Assembly (NCBI GenBank): GCA_035582835.1
Contig: JAYKAV010000433.1
Location: 1,245,597-1,309,596 of the forward strand
Length of the DNA: 64,000 bases
Origin: Phoebastria nigripes
Taxonomy: Eukaryota; Chordata; Aves; Procellariiformes; Diomedeidae
Reading direction: 5' to 3'
Position numbers and translations under genes: made by a program. The notes below the pieces were generated by a model, which did no database searches, had not been told where the DNA came from, and was given only the letters and a program-made list of their open reading frames with translations. Positions 13,660 through 27,200 of the stretch are shown here, one piece after another (within the stretch, counting starts at the first letter, position 1; each line of letters begins with the position of its first letter).

Positions 13660-13701
13660 CATTCAAATTAACTTTAAGCTCATTCAAATTAACTTTAAGC
13701 T
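13660..13701. repeat. Perfect tandem duplication, 2 x 21 bp
   Basis: The unit starting 'cattcaaattaactttaag' is repeated head to tail with no mismatch (13660-13680 and 13681-13701). Identity between the copies suggests a recent slippage or duplication event. Confidence 0.93.
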
Positions 13702-13951
13702 AAAGATTAGCATGCATGGTGGTGAAGCAGAGACAACACTAACTATACCACAAGCTAAGAGACTGATAAAGGTCAACAGGCACAAGGCAACAAGAAGCAA
13801 CATTTCTCATCTATGCTAATGCCCCCCCAAAAACCCAGCTGCTGTTATTTGTCACAGTCTTGTTATATATAATCAGGTAAGAAAAGTATTTAAAATTGGG
13901 CCACTGAGCAGTTTGAGCATGCTGTATTCTTACAACCAGGGAGAGGAGAAT

Positions 13952-13981
13952 ACATGCCATTTTAAGGCATGCCATTTTAAG
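13952..13981. repeat. Tandem duplication, 2 x 15 bp
   Basis: The unit 'catgccattttaag' with one leading base is present twice in a row. The copies differ only at that leading base. Confidence 0.85.
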
Positions 13982-13999
13982 TCAAGTGCTGGAAAACAA

Positions 14000-16900
14000 A
14001 CTCAGGAGAAATATCACTGCTCAGATGCCTGGGATGTGATGCTTCACTGGCCTGCTTCTCAGTTTGACCAGGAAGGAAGCACAGCACACAAGGTACAGAA
14101 GATACAAACCAAGGTATTCAAATTCTTCACATACGAAGTTTAAAATGCAAGACTTATCCAAAAATCATTACTCTTTCTGTAATCTCACTTCGTTATTTTA
14201 GTTGATGTAAATACCTTTTAAGCAAAAGATAAAAACAACAAAATATATCAAGAGTTACATTTGTAGAACAAAATTAACATGGAACTAAAGCATGGGAGTA
14301 TGCTACAGTACCCCAAGCTATAGACATGCTGTTGCCTTTGTAGCCTGTACTTCAACCCTGATGCTTTTAGTTTCAAAATAAATAGGAGTAATAGAAATAG
14401 CCAGATGTGTTGTTGCAAATTTTTGTGGAGTCAAGAGGTTTACTGCTGTATTGAAAGCTTTTCCAAAATCAAGAACTAAATGAAAAAAACTTATGAAAGG
14501 TCATAAACTCTCTATAAGTCATTCTTGACTAAGAGTGCAATTAATTCTGTACGCACATGGTAAAGAAAAGAAGTCAAACGATAACAAGCAAAAATTACGG
14601 ATACTGCCTTCACATTTTAATCCAGACATAACACACCCTCAGAATAAACAGAATAAAACTTTCCTGAATGTATCTGGCATGACATTAAACAGCTTCACAT
14701 ATTTTCTACTTTATCTTCTTTTCCCACAGTTTTAGAATCATTTTTTCCAATCCTTGGCTAAAATCGGTCATACCGTATGAGAACTTAGAAAAGCTATCAT
14801 CACTGATGCTCACAATTTGCCAGTGTAATTTCTAAAGATGGCACAATGCTAGCCCACCAGCCACACGAGAGGGTTGTTTTACCAAAGTCACTTTGCTTTG
14901 TTGCTAGAAGTTCAGCCACATCCACACAGCCAGCATCCTTCTCTCCTCATCAATCTCATCAGAAAACTGTAGGCACACACATCTGCACACATCACATCTC
15001 CAGCCACTTTCTGCTGGATCATGCAATTCTCCCTCTATTTTGCAAGAGCAGCTTCAACACTGGGGACTGTTTAGATTGCTGAGGAGATAGAAACGGACAT
15101 GTGATGTGAAAGAACGAAGATACACACAGTTAACTCCTCTTTATCTGCTCCCATATGGGAAGAACAAGGAAGTGTTAAAAAATCTAAAGGCAGTGTACTT
15201 TGTATATCAGTGTACTTCCTGATACAGGCGCAAAGCAGTTCCAACAGGTCTTGGCTGCCACAAAATAAGGAAAATAGTACAACGGAGAATTGATCAAAGC
15301 CTGTAGTGGTCTGAATACTGTTTGTTCATCTGGCAGCTTATCGATGAGCCTGGACAGAACTTCACAAATAAGGAATGAAAACGGAACACAGGGTAGACAG
15401 TGATACTCTATTTTTGCAGGCAGGCAATGGAAGGTCTAGTGATTTTGACAGAATCACATGGAAGCACAATCTCAAAGGTAATACAGACTTGTAGCCTCTC
15501 AGACTCCCACTTCAGAAACAAGACTTTGCTTTGCAGCTGCATTCAGGGGTTAGATCAGGTGTGGCAAAGCTCCCTCACCTTAGAAGCCACATAAATTGCA
15601 CCCACCTCCTCCAGGACCCCTATTACCTGACTCCAGCCCCGCTAAGTCCCCTGCTCAGGCAATCAGTGGAGACTAGGGCATGAAGTTTCACCTCCTCTAT
15701 TTAAATAAAGCTTTTGGTGACAGAGAGTGTCTCCTTGCTGTAGGTGCACAGTGTTCAACACAATGACCCCAATTCCAAATACTACTGCAGTACAAGTACA
15801 AAAAACTTTCCACATCATTTCAACAGACAGCCCACTAGAAATCCAGATGGAAAGTATGCCCTGATGGCAACAGAGGTCAACAAATCCCTAAGACAACTTG
15901 TCAGGAATGAGGATTTAAGTTAAAGCTATTTCATAGTTTAATTTCTATCAAAGCCCAATTTTAATTTCAAATTCTAATTTTAATTTCTATCAAAGCCAAA
16001 AATGTGTAAGCTGGGCTCCAGAATATACCAGTAGAAGACTCGGACCATAGCAGATTTTTTTTTTTTTTTTTAAAAAAGATAATCACACTGAATTCTTAAG
16101 ACAGAACTAAAAAACTGAATTTCTACAGAAAAGGCATAAAATTACCCTGCTTGATGACTGGTTATAACCAATATATCGTATTATCCTGTTAAGAGAAAAA
16201 AAAAATGCAACCACAAAGGTCCTTTCCCTCAGAGCACTGCAGAAATGTTGCCCTCAGTTCCAAGAGTGAAGGAAGAATGCTAACCTGTCTACTTTCCCAT
16301 GTATTTAGTATGTTTGAGCCTGCAACAGCAAAAAATATTGTCAGTCTGATTATTCCTTTCCATGCTCAACTTTAGAGAAGGCCAGATTTCATCTTACAGC
16401 TGGTTCCTCAGAAGATGTGATCCACATTTGCTGGAATTTTGTGGACAAAGAAAAAAAAATGTAGGCAGCTAGAGACAACAACAATGTACTTGCCAGAGAG
16501 AAATATTTCAAAAATTTCAAATAGAACAAAAATCATAACACAAGGACCTCAAAGGAGAGCAGATAACCAGTTAGAAGACCATTTAAAAAACAGCTGAGCA
16601 AACATTTTAAACAGAAGTCAAATAATGTGAACAGACAAGGAAGAAAACAAGGGCACATTATGCTAACAGTATTGCCACAGTGAGCTGCCTTCAAACAACT
16701 GGTTCTGCCTTATTCAGAGTTTAGCTAAGCATTTTCCACCCTATTCCAAGTATATTCAAGTGTCCCAGACACATTCAGAGTTCAGACAGTAACTTTATGA
16801 CCTACCAAAAGAAAGGTGAGAACGCATCTGAAAGTGCATTTCAATTAAGCTCTAGGTGTAGATTTTGATATTTGAAACAAACACCAGAAGGTTCACAGAG

Positions 16901-17835
16901 TTCCAAGTGCTCTTTGGGGCAGTTACTAACAATCAGTGTAACATCAACCTAGAGCAAGGTCTTCAGCTTCAGCAATTTGTATTCATAGCACCAACTTTTT
17001 TTTTAAAAAGACAGTTCCCCCCATCTGTAAATTAAGGGTCTAGAGAGAAGCAGTGAAAAAAGATGTAGCAACAAAAATGCAAGGTGGTTTCATAGTTGCA
17101 TGATGCACTTCAAAGTTTTCTTATTCACAACCTTCATCCATTCTATATATGCAAAACCTGACATTGCCACTTCACTGTCACAGTCACTTCATAGTCCAGG
17201 ACAAATTTTAGAGGGATGCTTTATCCAGTTAACAGACAAGAAAATCCTTAGCCTGCTGGCTCTTCATCCATCCTATTTGCAAAGAGACCTGCTCCTTCAT
17301 TTCCTGCTGAATGAAACACATCCAAACATGACACGACCTGTTAGTCCACAGCCAGGAAAGGACTTCTAACACACATTCACCTGAACAAAAGAAGATTTTT
17401 GTGGTTATTTATACGTGTTCTTCTATCTGACAAGATGAAAGACAGTGAAACAGCCAGGCCATTACCAAAGAAATTAGGTCTGTTCATTCCCAGAATCCTA
17501 AAACATAGCTGACTAAAGGCTAACTTGCCAAATCACAAAGAACAACACACAAGAGATGTTTCTCTTAACAGAAATGCTTAGTGAAGCCTATCCTGCATTT
17601 TACTTTACCAGTCCTGATAGATCACTGTCCATTTCCCAGCCCATTTTACTTTTTTTTTTGGTAAAAAGCATTTGTGATGATTTAAAGATATAACTGACTG
17701 AATAGCTAGATCAAACAAAGATGACATGCACTTCAGCAGTTAACCTAGGCAAAAAAATTATTTTGGGGGACAATAGTCCTGAAACTAAAAGATGCTCACC
17801 ACTGTCTGTTCCTAGTTCTTATCTCCCATATTGCC
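14000..17835. other. Downstream flank of GATD1, likely including its 3'UTR
   Basis: No coding sequence was recognised. On the minus strand this is immediately downstream of the GATD1 stop, so part of it should be GATD1 3'UTR. No AATAAA was found close to the stop on the minus strand, so the cleavage site cannot be placed. An interrupted duplication of 'aatttctatcaaagcc' occurs at about 15940-15955 and 15982-15997. Confidence 0.45.
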
Positions 17836-20800
17836 TCACCTGACATTGCAAAGAATAAGAAGATTCTGGACTGCAGGAAGAGTGGAATTCTCATTCTGTC
17901 CTGTCACCAGGTGCCTGTCCAGCACAACATGTACAGCATCCGGATTGCTGGCTAAATAAAGGAGAAAAAGCAACAAGCATTGTGTTTGTGGACACTACTT
18001 CAGTTTCACTATCACATCTCTGATAGAACTAACACAGAAGATAACCATTTTGACCAGACAGATTTGCTGGGCGACTGACACGCTGATCTATAACCCCCAC
18101 AGACAGGGACAATCTTGAGCCCCCAATCCTGAAACAATTTCACTAGAAAGTCCTTCTCTGAAAGGACAGCAGGACAGGTCCCTTGATTCAATTAACACCA
18201 GATAGGTAAAGTGCATATATCAAGAGATTTTCATAATAAAAATGTCAAAGTATATATTTTAAAGTTGTAATTACCCTGCGATACAATATGAACTCATATA
18301 AGACAAGAAAGTTGTAATCACCATGCTAAAGAGCCTGCAGGAAAATACTTATTTTCTGGCCAGTTATAATAGCCTGACATGTTAATATCTGCCAGCAATT
18401 GTTCAGAACTCTAATCAGTATTTTTAAGTCACCTCATTCCAGATAGAACCATTATTTTGTCAGTAGTGAACAACCCTTATTTTCTTCTCCCTCTCCCAGC
18501 CACTGACTGTCTAAATACAGACTAAGTGCCTTCAAACCCCACAGGCTTTTCTTCTTCTTGCTTAATTTGTCAGTACCACTGCAACCAAGCATACGTGACA
18601 TAACAAGTACCACAGACACCAGCTTTTAAACTGTCAGTACTGAACCCATTATGCAGAAGGTGGCGGCAGCAGCTCATTCGAAAAGCATAAAGATGCCATT
18701 TAAACACAAAACAGGCTGACAGCAGCATGGATGGAAGAGGATTAAGCAAAGAATATACAGCAATTTTGTAAGACAGTGGCATTTCTTCTTAGTGAAAAAT
18801 AGATGCATGGCATTAGGAGCCTGATTCTGTTTCCTATCCATACCATGTGTGTGATCTCTAATCTGGCCATTTCAAATTGTATCAGTTCAATGGGTGGCAC
18901 TACTCTTAAATAAAGGATGACTTAAATACCACGGGCATCTCATTGTTCTCTTTAAGGACAGATTCTAAAAAATTGCCTAACAAAATAGCAGACTGAATGA
19001 CAGCTGCAACTGAACAGACCCATTTATAGCTTATTATTTAATTCCTCCTGTAGCTCTTGAGTATTGCAAGAAAGCAGCATGTGAAGGAAAGTGGCACTTT
19101 TCCCTGCACATCCAGAAATAATCTAGGGAAAAAGTGACATTTTTGTGCTTTAATGGATTTAGTTTCTCACACAGGGCAGAACTTCAGATTTTGCAGTTCA
19201 AAGTCAAACTTCTACATTCTGACTAATAATAATTAATGAAATTACAAGTAATGAAACAAGAAAATACTAGAAAACCAGATCTAGCTACGAGTAAAATACT
19301 TGATGGTTAAAGACAACTGATCAGACCAACCAAAAAAACTCAGTATAGTGCCTCCAGCTTTAAATAATGAAGCATTTGCTTAAAAGACAACCCCAAAAAC
19401 CAGAACTTAACCTCTCCCGGCAGAGCACATGCTCCCTGCCACACAGCAAGGAAGCAGCTGCAGCACACTACCTACGTAGAGACATTCCCCTGCAGGTATG
19501 GGCTGTGCATCTGCAGATGGATGGCAACTCTCCTGCACACACCCTTCCCTGCAGCACATGTTCTTCCTTCACAGCAGAACAAGCAGCCTCATGTTTATCA
19601 TGGGGTAAAAGAGTATGCGTGGACAACCACAGAGATCAGCGTGCTGTACCATACTGCCCTACTTCTCCACACACAGTATTTCATGGCATTTATTCTTAAA
19701 ACACTCATCATTTCTAATCCACTAGGGTATTTGTTTATATCCACGAAATGGGAATGCAAGATGAGAGATCCTGTCAGAGTCCTGTTCAGCTGTGTAAAAT
19801 TGGCACACAAACATTCATTTCCAAAACCCAGCCACGAAACGTGAAGTCCTGGACAAGAAGAGTGACATACCACTAAACGTAGCTCCAGAATCTTTCACGA
19901 AATCTTCCACAATAATGGACAAACTGGCAAAATTAGGCTGCCTTACCAGTTCGTACACAGAGGGCTGAAAAAGATCAAAAGGAAGTAAGTCTGTCTTGCT
20001 TTTTACAAAAAAAGCCAAGCAAAACCAACACGTACTTCCCCCTACGATTCTCCCAACTATATACAGGAAATGAAACAGAAATGAAGCATAAAACCAAATG
20101 ACCACAAGCAGCTTCTATGGATTTTCTGTAGGGAGCAAACTGAAAATTCTTAAGTGAGACAAAGAAAGAATGACACCAAGCAATTTCTGCACATCAACTG
20201 GACACTGAACAGTGTGCATGCAATTAACTTCATGAAAGCACAGACCTGTTTGGCTGTTGGACACAAACATTTGGACACAAATGCTGTGCCACTTGCAGAG
20301 TCCAAATAACAGTACTCCGCTTTGGAATGAATATGGGAAACAGCTTAAATGAAGAGAGAAAAATGAGGAGTACTTAGTTCAGTTTTTATGTGCACAGGAG
20401 GAAATTGAATTGTATGGTTTCCACAGCAACTATAGCTAGGCCACATCATGCCTTATTTAAAATATTTTATCATGGATTGTAATGCCAAATACAAGCACAT
20501 CAGGACACTGATAGCTTTTGTGAGTCCCATAAACTTCATTTCTTAACTTTGCATGTAAATTTTCAACCCTAGAAGTTGTACTATAGAGGTTTGCATCATC
20601 TTGGCACACAGGTACAACTGCCATATAAATGGTCTGTGAGGTCAGAGATATTATACATTAAGTAGAACATCAACAGCATCTGGCTACTTTTTGAATTACA
20701 ATGTACAGACAGCCTTTCTTCCTTAAACTTCCTCTATCTTTTAAAACAAAAGAGCACCTTGAGAAATATAACTTACCTCCAGCATTCATAAAACCAAAAA

Positions 20801-23800
20801 AAGTAATTCTTAAAAGCCCTCAACTATGAATCCAAAGAGCTGCAGCAATCATTTCCAGCATTCTATTGATTCAGTTTAAAGTTTTTGGAACAATCAGAAG
20901 GAAAACACTCTCCACATGACAGCTAAGTGAGACAATCCCTTCATGCATTCAGTGTTGGGCCTCCCTGCCAATGACAACTCTCCACATCTTGCACATAAAC
21001 CAAGGGTACCAAACTGATGATTTATATTTATAGGAAGTTCTAGGATAAGACCAGAAACACCAGCACCATCACCTGAAGTCACAGGCCCCCCGCACAGCAA
21101 AAAAGCCCCCAAACAGCAAAAGTCAGGTGAAAGCTCAACCTACCCCTGTCAGGCTGTATCCCTGAAATACCCAGGATTTATCCTCATTGGTGGCACAACA
21201 CAAAGCTGCAACTCCGTGTCCAACTGCACAGATAGGCTCTAGAGAAAAATCAAAGCATATTTGAGCAGTTGTGAGCATCTCCAAATAGCCAAAACACAGA
21301 TGAGTGTTAATGAGATTCCTCATGTTACAGCATGTTGCCTTCCTGCAATAGAATTATACTGCACTGTTTACACTCTCTTAGGCTGTAAGGTTTTTCCTGC
21401 ATACTACAATAAGAATTGCCCCAGTCTTGCAGAGAGTTACTAGCTGTTAACTCCAAGTCCAGAGACAGCACCAGTCAAAGAGAAAAACACATACTCAAAT
21501 GGTAAATGAGAAACACACACAAGCCTTGATTAACTACAGCCTTAATGATGATCCTGGTACATTCCACATTCGGCTCAACCTTGAATCCTACCGACTTGGA
21601 GAGAGCCATTTCTGTATCACTGTAAGGCAGAGAACCCTCTTCTGACACAAGCACTGAAAAGCTACCAATATTTTTTTATATACATTTACATAAAGAGGAT
21701 ACTTCTTAAGAGAAGATACATTTCTCTAAAGCAGCTTTTTCCAGTTCTGAATGCTCTTCAACTATGTAAACATTTTTAAGTCATTGGAAGATAACAGCCT
21801 TACATGAACAGTACTGTAGTACTATTTTATTTAACAAAATATCTAATGATGTTCACCTACTGTTCTCAGTGCTGAAGTGCTGCAATATCTTAGCCAGGTA
21901 CCCACTGTTTGCAAGGTCAGTCATAGCCCCGGGACAGTTTGGAATCAGCAACGCATGGTATCTAGCACCTAGTAAGGAGGAAAGGATAAACTAATTGTAA
22001 TACAAGTAACATACAAAAACGCCTGATCATAAACCCATTTCAGATTTGACAAAATTAAGACAATACCACATAAAGTCAGTCAAAAACTGTATAAACTGAA
22101 TGAACTAAAGAAACTAACAGACCTATGTAAGAAGGTCCTTTTTAGGACAAAGAACATACATTTTTAATGAGACATTCTTACCCAGGCAAAGCTTAAAACC
22201 ACTATGTCTGCTAGCTTCTACTTTAGCAAAATATTTATTTAAAAAAAATAACAATATATATAGTGTGTGTGTATATATATATATATAAGAGAGAGAATAT
22301 ATATATACACATACACACAACATATATATGAGAGAATTACCAATCCAAGATAAATACAAAAAATAGCAACTGTAGTTGCCAGGGCTTCCTCTTAAGACAC
22401 AAGTTTTATGCCTTTTCTGTGTCGTTATTCCCTAAAGACCTGACACTAAGAAGCATCTGTTTCTCTGACAAATGGAGATGACACACTGGCCAACAGTAAA
22501 GCCATTACCATCAATCGACTCCAACTTGGCAGGGTTCGCATACGATTTCATACGAAAGTCCTGTATCCAGCGCATGTTGCTCTCGTTCACATCCACAAAA
22601 TCAATTGACTTCCCCTAGGGAAAACATGGTTCAAAGACTGTGGTTAGGATCACTGCACAGACATCCAGCACATGTCTTGAAGGATAACCACATGGTATTT
22701 CGAGAGACTTTAGCTCTCAAAAACCTGAAGTTTTCCATTTTCCCCACTGAAGCAGTTCTTCCAATAGTTCTCCCTCCACTCTTTGTGGGTAAGACACTGG
22801 ACAGAGAAGTTCAGAACCATGCTATAGGAAGCATGCATTCAGTTCAATATTAAGAAAAAAAAATTTAAAAAAAAAAAAAAAAAAAAGAGAGCTCCCTTAA
22901 TCTGTAAAGCCAATAAAACACCTCTCAAAAAAAGTTTAGTATAATTCTCTCTTGTCAATGGAGATATCAATCGGTTTCAGACTGAAATCACAGTAACTGC
23001 CCATTTTTACTTACCCCAGGAGTCGCAACTTGCAGATTAAAAGCAGAGCTAGTCAGTGTAAAGCAGTGAAGGAAGGACTGGGCTGACACACCTGAAAAAG
23101 AGTCCAACAACTTAAGGAAACAACAGTTATATTTTAATCCCAGCCACACTAGCTCATTTTATCTAGCAAAGTACACAAGCTTGGTTTTTTTGCTCATCTC
23201 AATAATTTCAGAGGGTTGTTTTAAGATGGAAGAAACGCACAGCCTTCATTATAGGTGAGCTATGTATTGAGAAATACATGATGAAGGTATTCTGTTTGTC
23301 CAGGTTGGGGGGTTACAGGAAGGGCAGAGGAAAGGAAGGCAGAAGCGAAGGGAATCTGGCTTCCTCCAGGTATACATGCAAGCGCAGCTCAGCTGCATGT
23401 GTGCTCAGAAGCCGGTATGTGCAGAGGGGAAAAGCAGCAGATATTCAACGGCACAGCTGTGCAGAAGGACACGCAGGCACATGTGCATCGCAGATGAGCA
23501 TTTACGGAAAGCGAGCACATCTGCGCGCAACACAGGTGCACAAGCAGGAGCAGCATGTGTACATACCCGTGCAAAGCTGAGCAAAAAACGTGCATGCGTG
23601 ACGGCACAGCTCAGCTGCCGTGACTTACACACACACGCAGCTGAGAAGCACGCCTGCAAATGCACGGCACAGCTGTGACGGGACGGTGCCTGAAGATGGG
23701 GACGCCCGTGCACGGCGCAGGGCCACACGAGCACAGCACGGCCGCGCGTGCAAAGCGCGGGGCACACCACCCATGAGCGTGCAAAGGGCCCCGCAGGCAG

Positions 23801-24022
23801 GGGACCGGCCACACAGCGCGGCCGCTGCACCCCAAGGTGGCGGGGGGGAAGGGGTCGCAAGGGACCCGCAGGCCGGAGGAGACCGCACGGCCGGGCGAGG
23901 CCGGCCCGCCGAAGGGAAGAGCGGGGCCCGGCGGGACGGGGGTTTCCCTCCGAGAGCGTCTCACCCGCGGCGGCGGCGCTGGCAACGATGAGGCAGGTGG
24001 GCTTGCCGAGCCGGTCCGACAT
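17836..24022 (-). CDS. GATD1: GATD1 (PDDC1), DJ-1/PfpI-like glutamine amidotransferase-fold protein, seven exons
   Basis: Seven minus-strand coding exons join in frame: 24022-23965, 23091-23015, 22614-22509, 21968-21861, 21238-21144, 19964-19871 and 17951-17836 (TGA at 17838-17836). All boundaries have GT-AG sites and compatible phases. The sum is 654 nt, encoding 217 residues against about 220 in human GATD1, so the gene is complete. Diagnostic blocks include [15 protein letters not shown] at the N-terminus, [50 protein letters not shown] and [16 protein letters not shown] near the C-terminus. The family has the DJ-1/PfpI (class I glutamine amidotransferase-like) fold; its reaction is not established. 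The elbow that carries catalytic Cys in active relatives reads G-H-G here (His124), so classical Cys chemistry is unlikely. There is no signal peptide or membrane segment. The ATG is chosen because exon 1 begins 20 codons before the conserved core inside a CpG-rich promoter. Transcription is away from CEND1's 3' end on the same strand. Confidence 0.96.
22252..22334. repeat. Compound microsatellite (TA/TG/GA/CA) in GATD1 intron 3
   Basis: Alternating TA runs are interrupted by TGTGTGTG, GAGAGAGA and CACATACACACA. It lies in the intron between the exons at 22614-22509 and 21968-21861 and is likely polymorphic in length. Confidence 0.85.
22855..22888. repeat. A-rich homopolymer tract in GATD1 intron 2
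   Basis: A run of nine or more A, then TTT, then roughly 20 A, ending in GAGAG. No retrotransposon body was recognised beside it. Confidence 0.8.
23370..23690. repeat. Degenerate GCACAGCT / CACACGCA-rich interspersed repeats in GATD1 intron 1
   Basis: The words 'gcacagct', 'cagctcagctg', 'tgtgcagaag' and 'acacacacgcag' recur irregularly every 20-50 bp. The pattern looks like a strongly decayed minisatellite just inside the promoter-proximal part of intron 1. The exact unit length cannot be fixed by eye. Confidence 0.55.
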
Positions 24023-24260
24023 GGCGCGGGGCGCGGCGGGGCCCGGCGGCGGGGGGGGAGGCCGTCTCCTCATGCGGGCGCGCATGCGCAGTGCGGGAAG
24101 AACAGGGGACGCGCGCGCCGCCGGCGGGCGTTGGGCGAAGCGCGCGGCGGCGCCTGAGGGGAAGCGCTGAGGGGAAGCGCTGAGGGGAGAGGCGGGCAGC
24201 GGCGGGTCGGTCGTGAGGGGCCTGTGGGGCCGCGGTGCCTTTTAACCCCTCGTGGGCCAC
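23690..24260 (-). promoter_or_regulatory. GATD1: GATD1 CpG-rich promoter region
   Basis: GC content and CpG density rise sharply, with repeated GCGCGC, CCGGCC and CGGCGG words, and fall again to AT-rich DNA on both sides. The island covers GATD1 exon 1 and about 240 bp upstream of its ATG. No TATA box is evident, consistent with a housekeeping-type CpG promoter. A 13-bp tandem repeat (unit TGAGGGGAAGCGC, about 2.6 copies, 24155-24188) lies within it. Such islands often fire in both directions, but no plus-strand gene was recognised to the right. Confidence 0.75.
24155..24188. repeat. 13-bp tandem repeat upstream of GATD1
   Basis: The unit TGAGGGGAAGCGC is present about 2.6 times without mismatch, inside the CpG island and roughly 130-170 bp upstream of the GATD1 start codon. 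Confidence 0.85.
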
Positions 24261-27200
24261 CACGGCGGATTATGCGGATCACCTGCTGGCACGTCGCACC
24301 TGCTTCCCCCCCGCTACCGTGCAGCGGCCGTCGTGCTTTATTTCCCCTTCATAGCGTGTTGGTATCCGTAGCAGCTCTCCTCAAGCTCTGCACTGGCAGT
24401 ATGGCTGTTTTTCTCATCAAGTTTTATACTGGGTTTTGATTTTTTTTATATTTTTTTTTCCCCCTCATCAAATTGATACTGCTACCCAGTAGGACTGAAA
24501 CACTGAAGATTTATTATAGGGACCACCTCAGAGAAGGGGAAGTCGGTGACACCATGCTGTGGATTGGAAATGAAAAAGCAGGCATTAATATCAAAATGTC
24601 AGCTAATTTTCAACGCCCAGCTGAGAGGCCACATCCAGCTGCAGTGTTGGGTTTCAAACCTCTTTGCCCTAACTACACAAAGTCCCTCCTCAGCCGACCA
24701 AACACCAGAAGCCTTCCCATGACACCCAAACCACCACAGATCATGGTTTATTGTGCTAATGATGTGTTTCTGACACGAGATAAGGAGGAACAAAACTCCT
24801 TTGATAAGCCCAAGCTGTTTTTAAGTTACTGGCTGAAGCTGTTATTGGCTCAAGCTGGTTTTAAGTTATTTTAAGTTACCTCTCAGGTTTTGCTCTTGAT
24901 ACCTCTCACCCTCAGGATGAATAACCTCAGGGATCTTGTGGAGGGACAGACGTACATTCTGCTCTTTCACATCCCTGAAGAAGCCACAACTAATTATGTT
25001 ATATGGGATGGTACAAGATGCACATGGATCTGTCAGAGCAGTTTGCTGAAAAAAAAAGATGAGTGAAATATATGGATGAAGAAGTGGGTGATTTCCTGGA
25101 GCCACTGGAATGAGCATCAGAATTGCAAACTAAATAAAGTCATCAAACCTCCCTGAAACTGTCCTTCCCATCCCTCATATCTGGTCCACACTGCATTCTT
25201 TGCATATGCTCTTAATCTTTAATGAGCCATTGTTCTTCAAGAAAAACGTTCATTTATTGCAGGTGTCATTAGTTTCAGCTCTGTGGCTCACCAGAGGAAA
25301 AGTAATTTTTGTAAACCTTGTTCAGTTTCTGGATTTGCATTTTTCATCTCTGTGTTAATTTAATAGGTTTATCTCTTGATGCTTGCTAGTGTATTACAAA
25401 GAGAAAATGCCATTATAAAATGATAGATACAAAATGAAGACGGTACAATTCTGCCATTATTTTTGTTTATTTATTTGAAAGGACCCAATTTCTAGCCTGG
25501 CTTCCTAAAGGAAATGTAGCTTATGCCATCAGGCTGTCTGCTTGTCTGTTTCTTCAATCATCCGTCCCATCAGTCTCCTTTTCTCTCCAAAAGTGTGTTC
25601 TCAAACCGTAGGCTGGTTAACCGTGGAGATACCTGGATGTTCCTCTCTCTTTGCTCCAGCTTACCTACCAGAAAATTATTTAAAAAAAAAAAACAAACCC
25701 AAAGCATATCTTTCACTATTCAGTTTAGCTGCCATGCAGGGGACTTAGTGCCACTCCAGTAGCCTAAGCCTTTATGGCATGGAGCATCGCATTAATGTTC
25801 CTTATTCCTTGCTTGTGAATCCAGTGATTTTTTTCTCTATCCAAGAGCAGAAAGCAAACTGCTGTCTCAAATCCTGCTCCATCAGCTCTTCCCATTCTCC
25901 CTAGGCCACCCAAAATACAAAGCATTAGAGGACTTGACAATGATTTAAGGTGAAGACAAAGAAAAAAACGCATGTGAGAGCACCTGAGCTGCTGGGAGAT
26001 TAAATTATACAGCGATGTCTTAATACTTGATCTTCCACTGCTCAGTAGGTGCCAGTGCCTCAGTTTTACCAGAGCTCGGTTTTGCAAATGGTGACTTCTC
26101 TTCCAGCAAGCACTAGATACGCTTTGCAGCCCCTCCCTGCTTAATTTGGGAGGTTAGCAAGCGTGAGTAGTAACTAGCACTGTGGCAGGATCACGAGGAC
26201 AATATAAATTATTTGCTACTTCACGCAGACTGTTGGTTTTGATAAAGCCTGGACATTACGGTCATGTGAAGTCAGCTGAGTGCTTCCTCTTCAAATCCCG
26301 TCTGGTAAAACGTAACTGCTGCCCTTCTCATTTAAAGTGCAGTGATTTGGCACCATGTCATTTTCTGTGGCTAAATGATGGCTAGAGTAGAAGGGAGCAG
26401 GGAAAAGCAATGCATAGTTTAAGATAATTGTAAACATAGCCTCTGCTTTTCATACTTTTTCTGTAACTATGTGGAGGGAAAGAAGTAGATGGATGGATGG
26501 AAGATATCCAAACCAGTGTTTGAAAGCACTGAGCTGATGCTAGCTTTGCTCTCTCAGTTGGCACCACAGCTGCACCAATGTGTCTGTGCCGCTGCCTTCC
26601 TTGGCAGTGAGAAGGGAAACGTTTTTTGTTTGAAGGAGACACAAGGGGAAGATTCCCCAGCCCATTCCCCCTCCTCTCCATCGAGTGAGCGGTACCGTTT
26701 CACCTCAGGCCGAGGAGGACAGCTTGTGCAGGTGCCTCCACTGATTCCAAATTACAGGGAAACCTTCCAAGTTGCAGCATCGCCTGTTGCTGTACTATCC
26801 TTGCCGCCTTCCCAGTCACGGCTGCACACCCTCTTCTGTCGAGAGGAGATGTGCCAGGCTCTCACTGTAACAAGGTACCTTTCCCCAGCCTAGGAACTGA
26901 AGAAGAGCCTCAGCTCCTTTGAAGCAGCTCTCTCTTGCAGCCCAGGGAGGGCAGGGGAGATTGCCATCTCTGCCCAGACAGCTCATCCATACCTCACTGG
27001 CCCAATGTACGTGCTATTTCACACACCCTAACTGGGGGCAGTGGGGAGGGCCGAGCATCCACCCATCCCAGCTTCTCAGATTCAGACTTGGAAAAGAAGA
27101 ATTTATTTGCTCTCCTGCTCTTAGGAATATTAAGACAAGCTAAAACTTGAGTCCTCAGCTGTGTTTCTGCAGCAAAAATCTCAGATAATAAAGGCTTTTG

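Noticed and set aside
23405..24085. 226-codon minus-strand frame overlapping GATD1 exon 1
   Set aside because: It reads through the GATD1 exon 1 donor into CpG-rich intron. Only the part from 24022 to 23965 is coding, as the downstream exons show.
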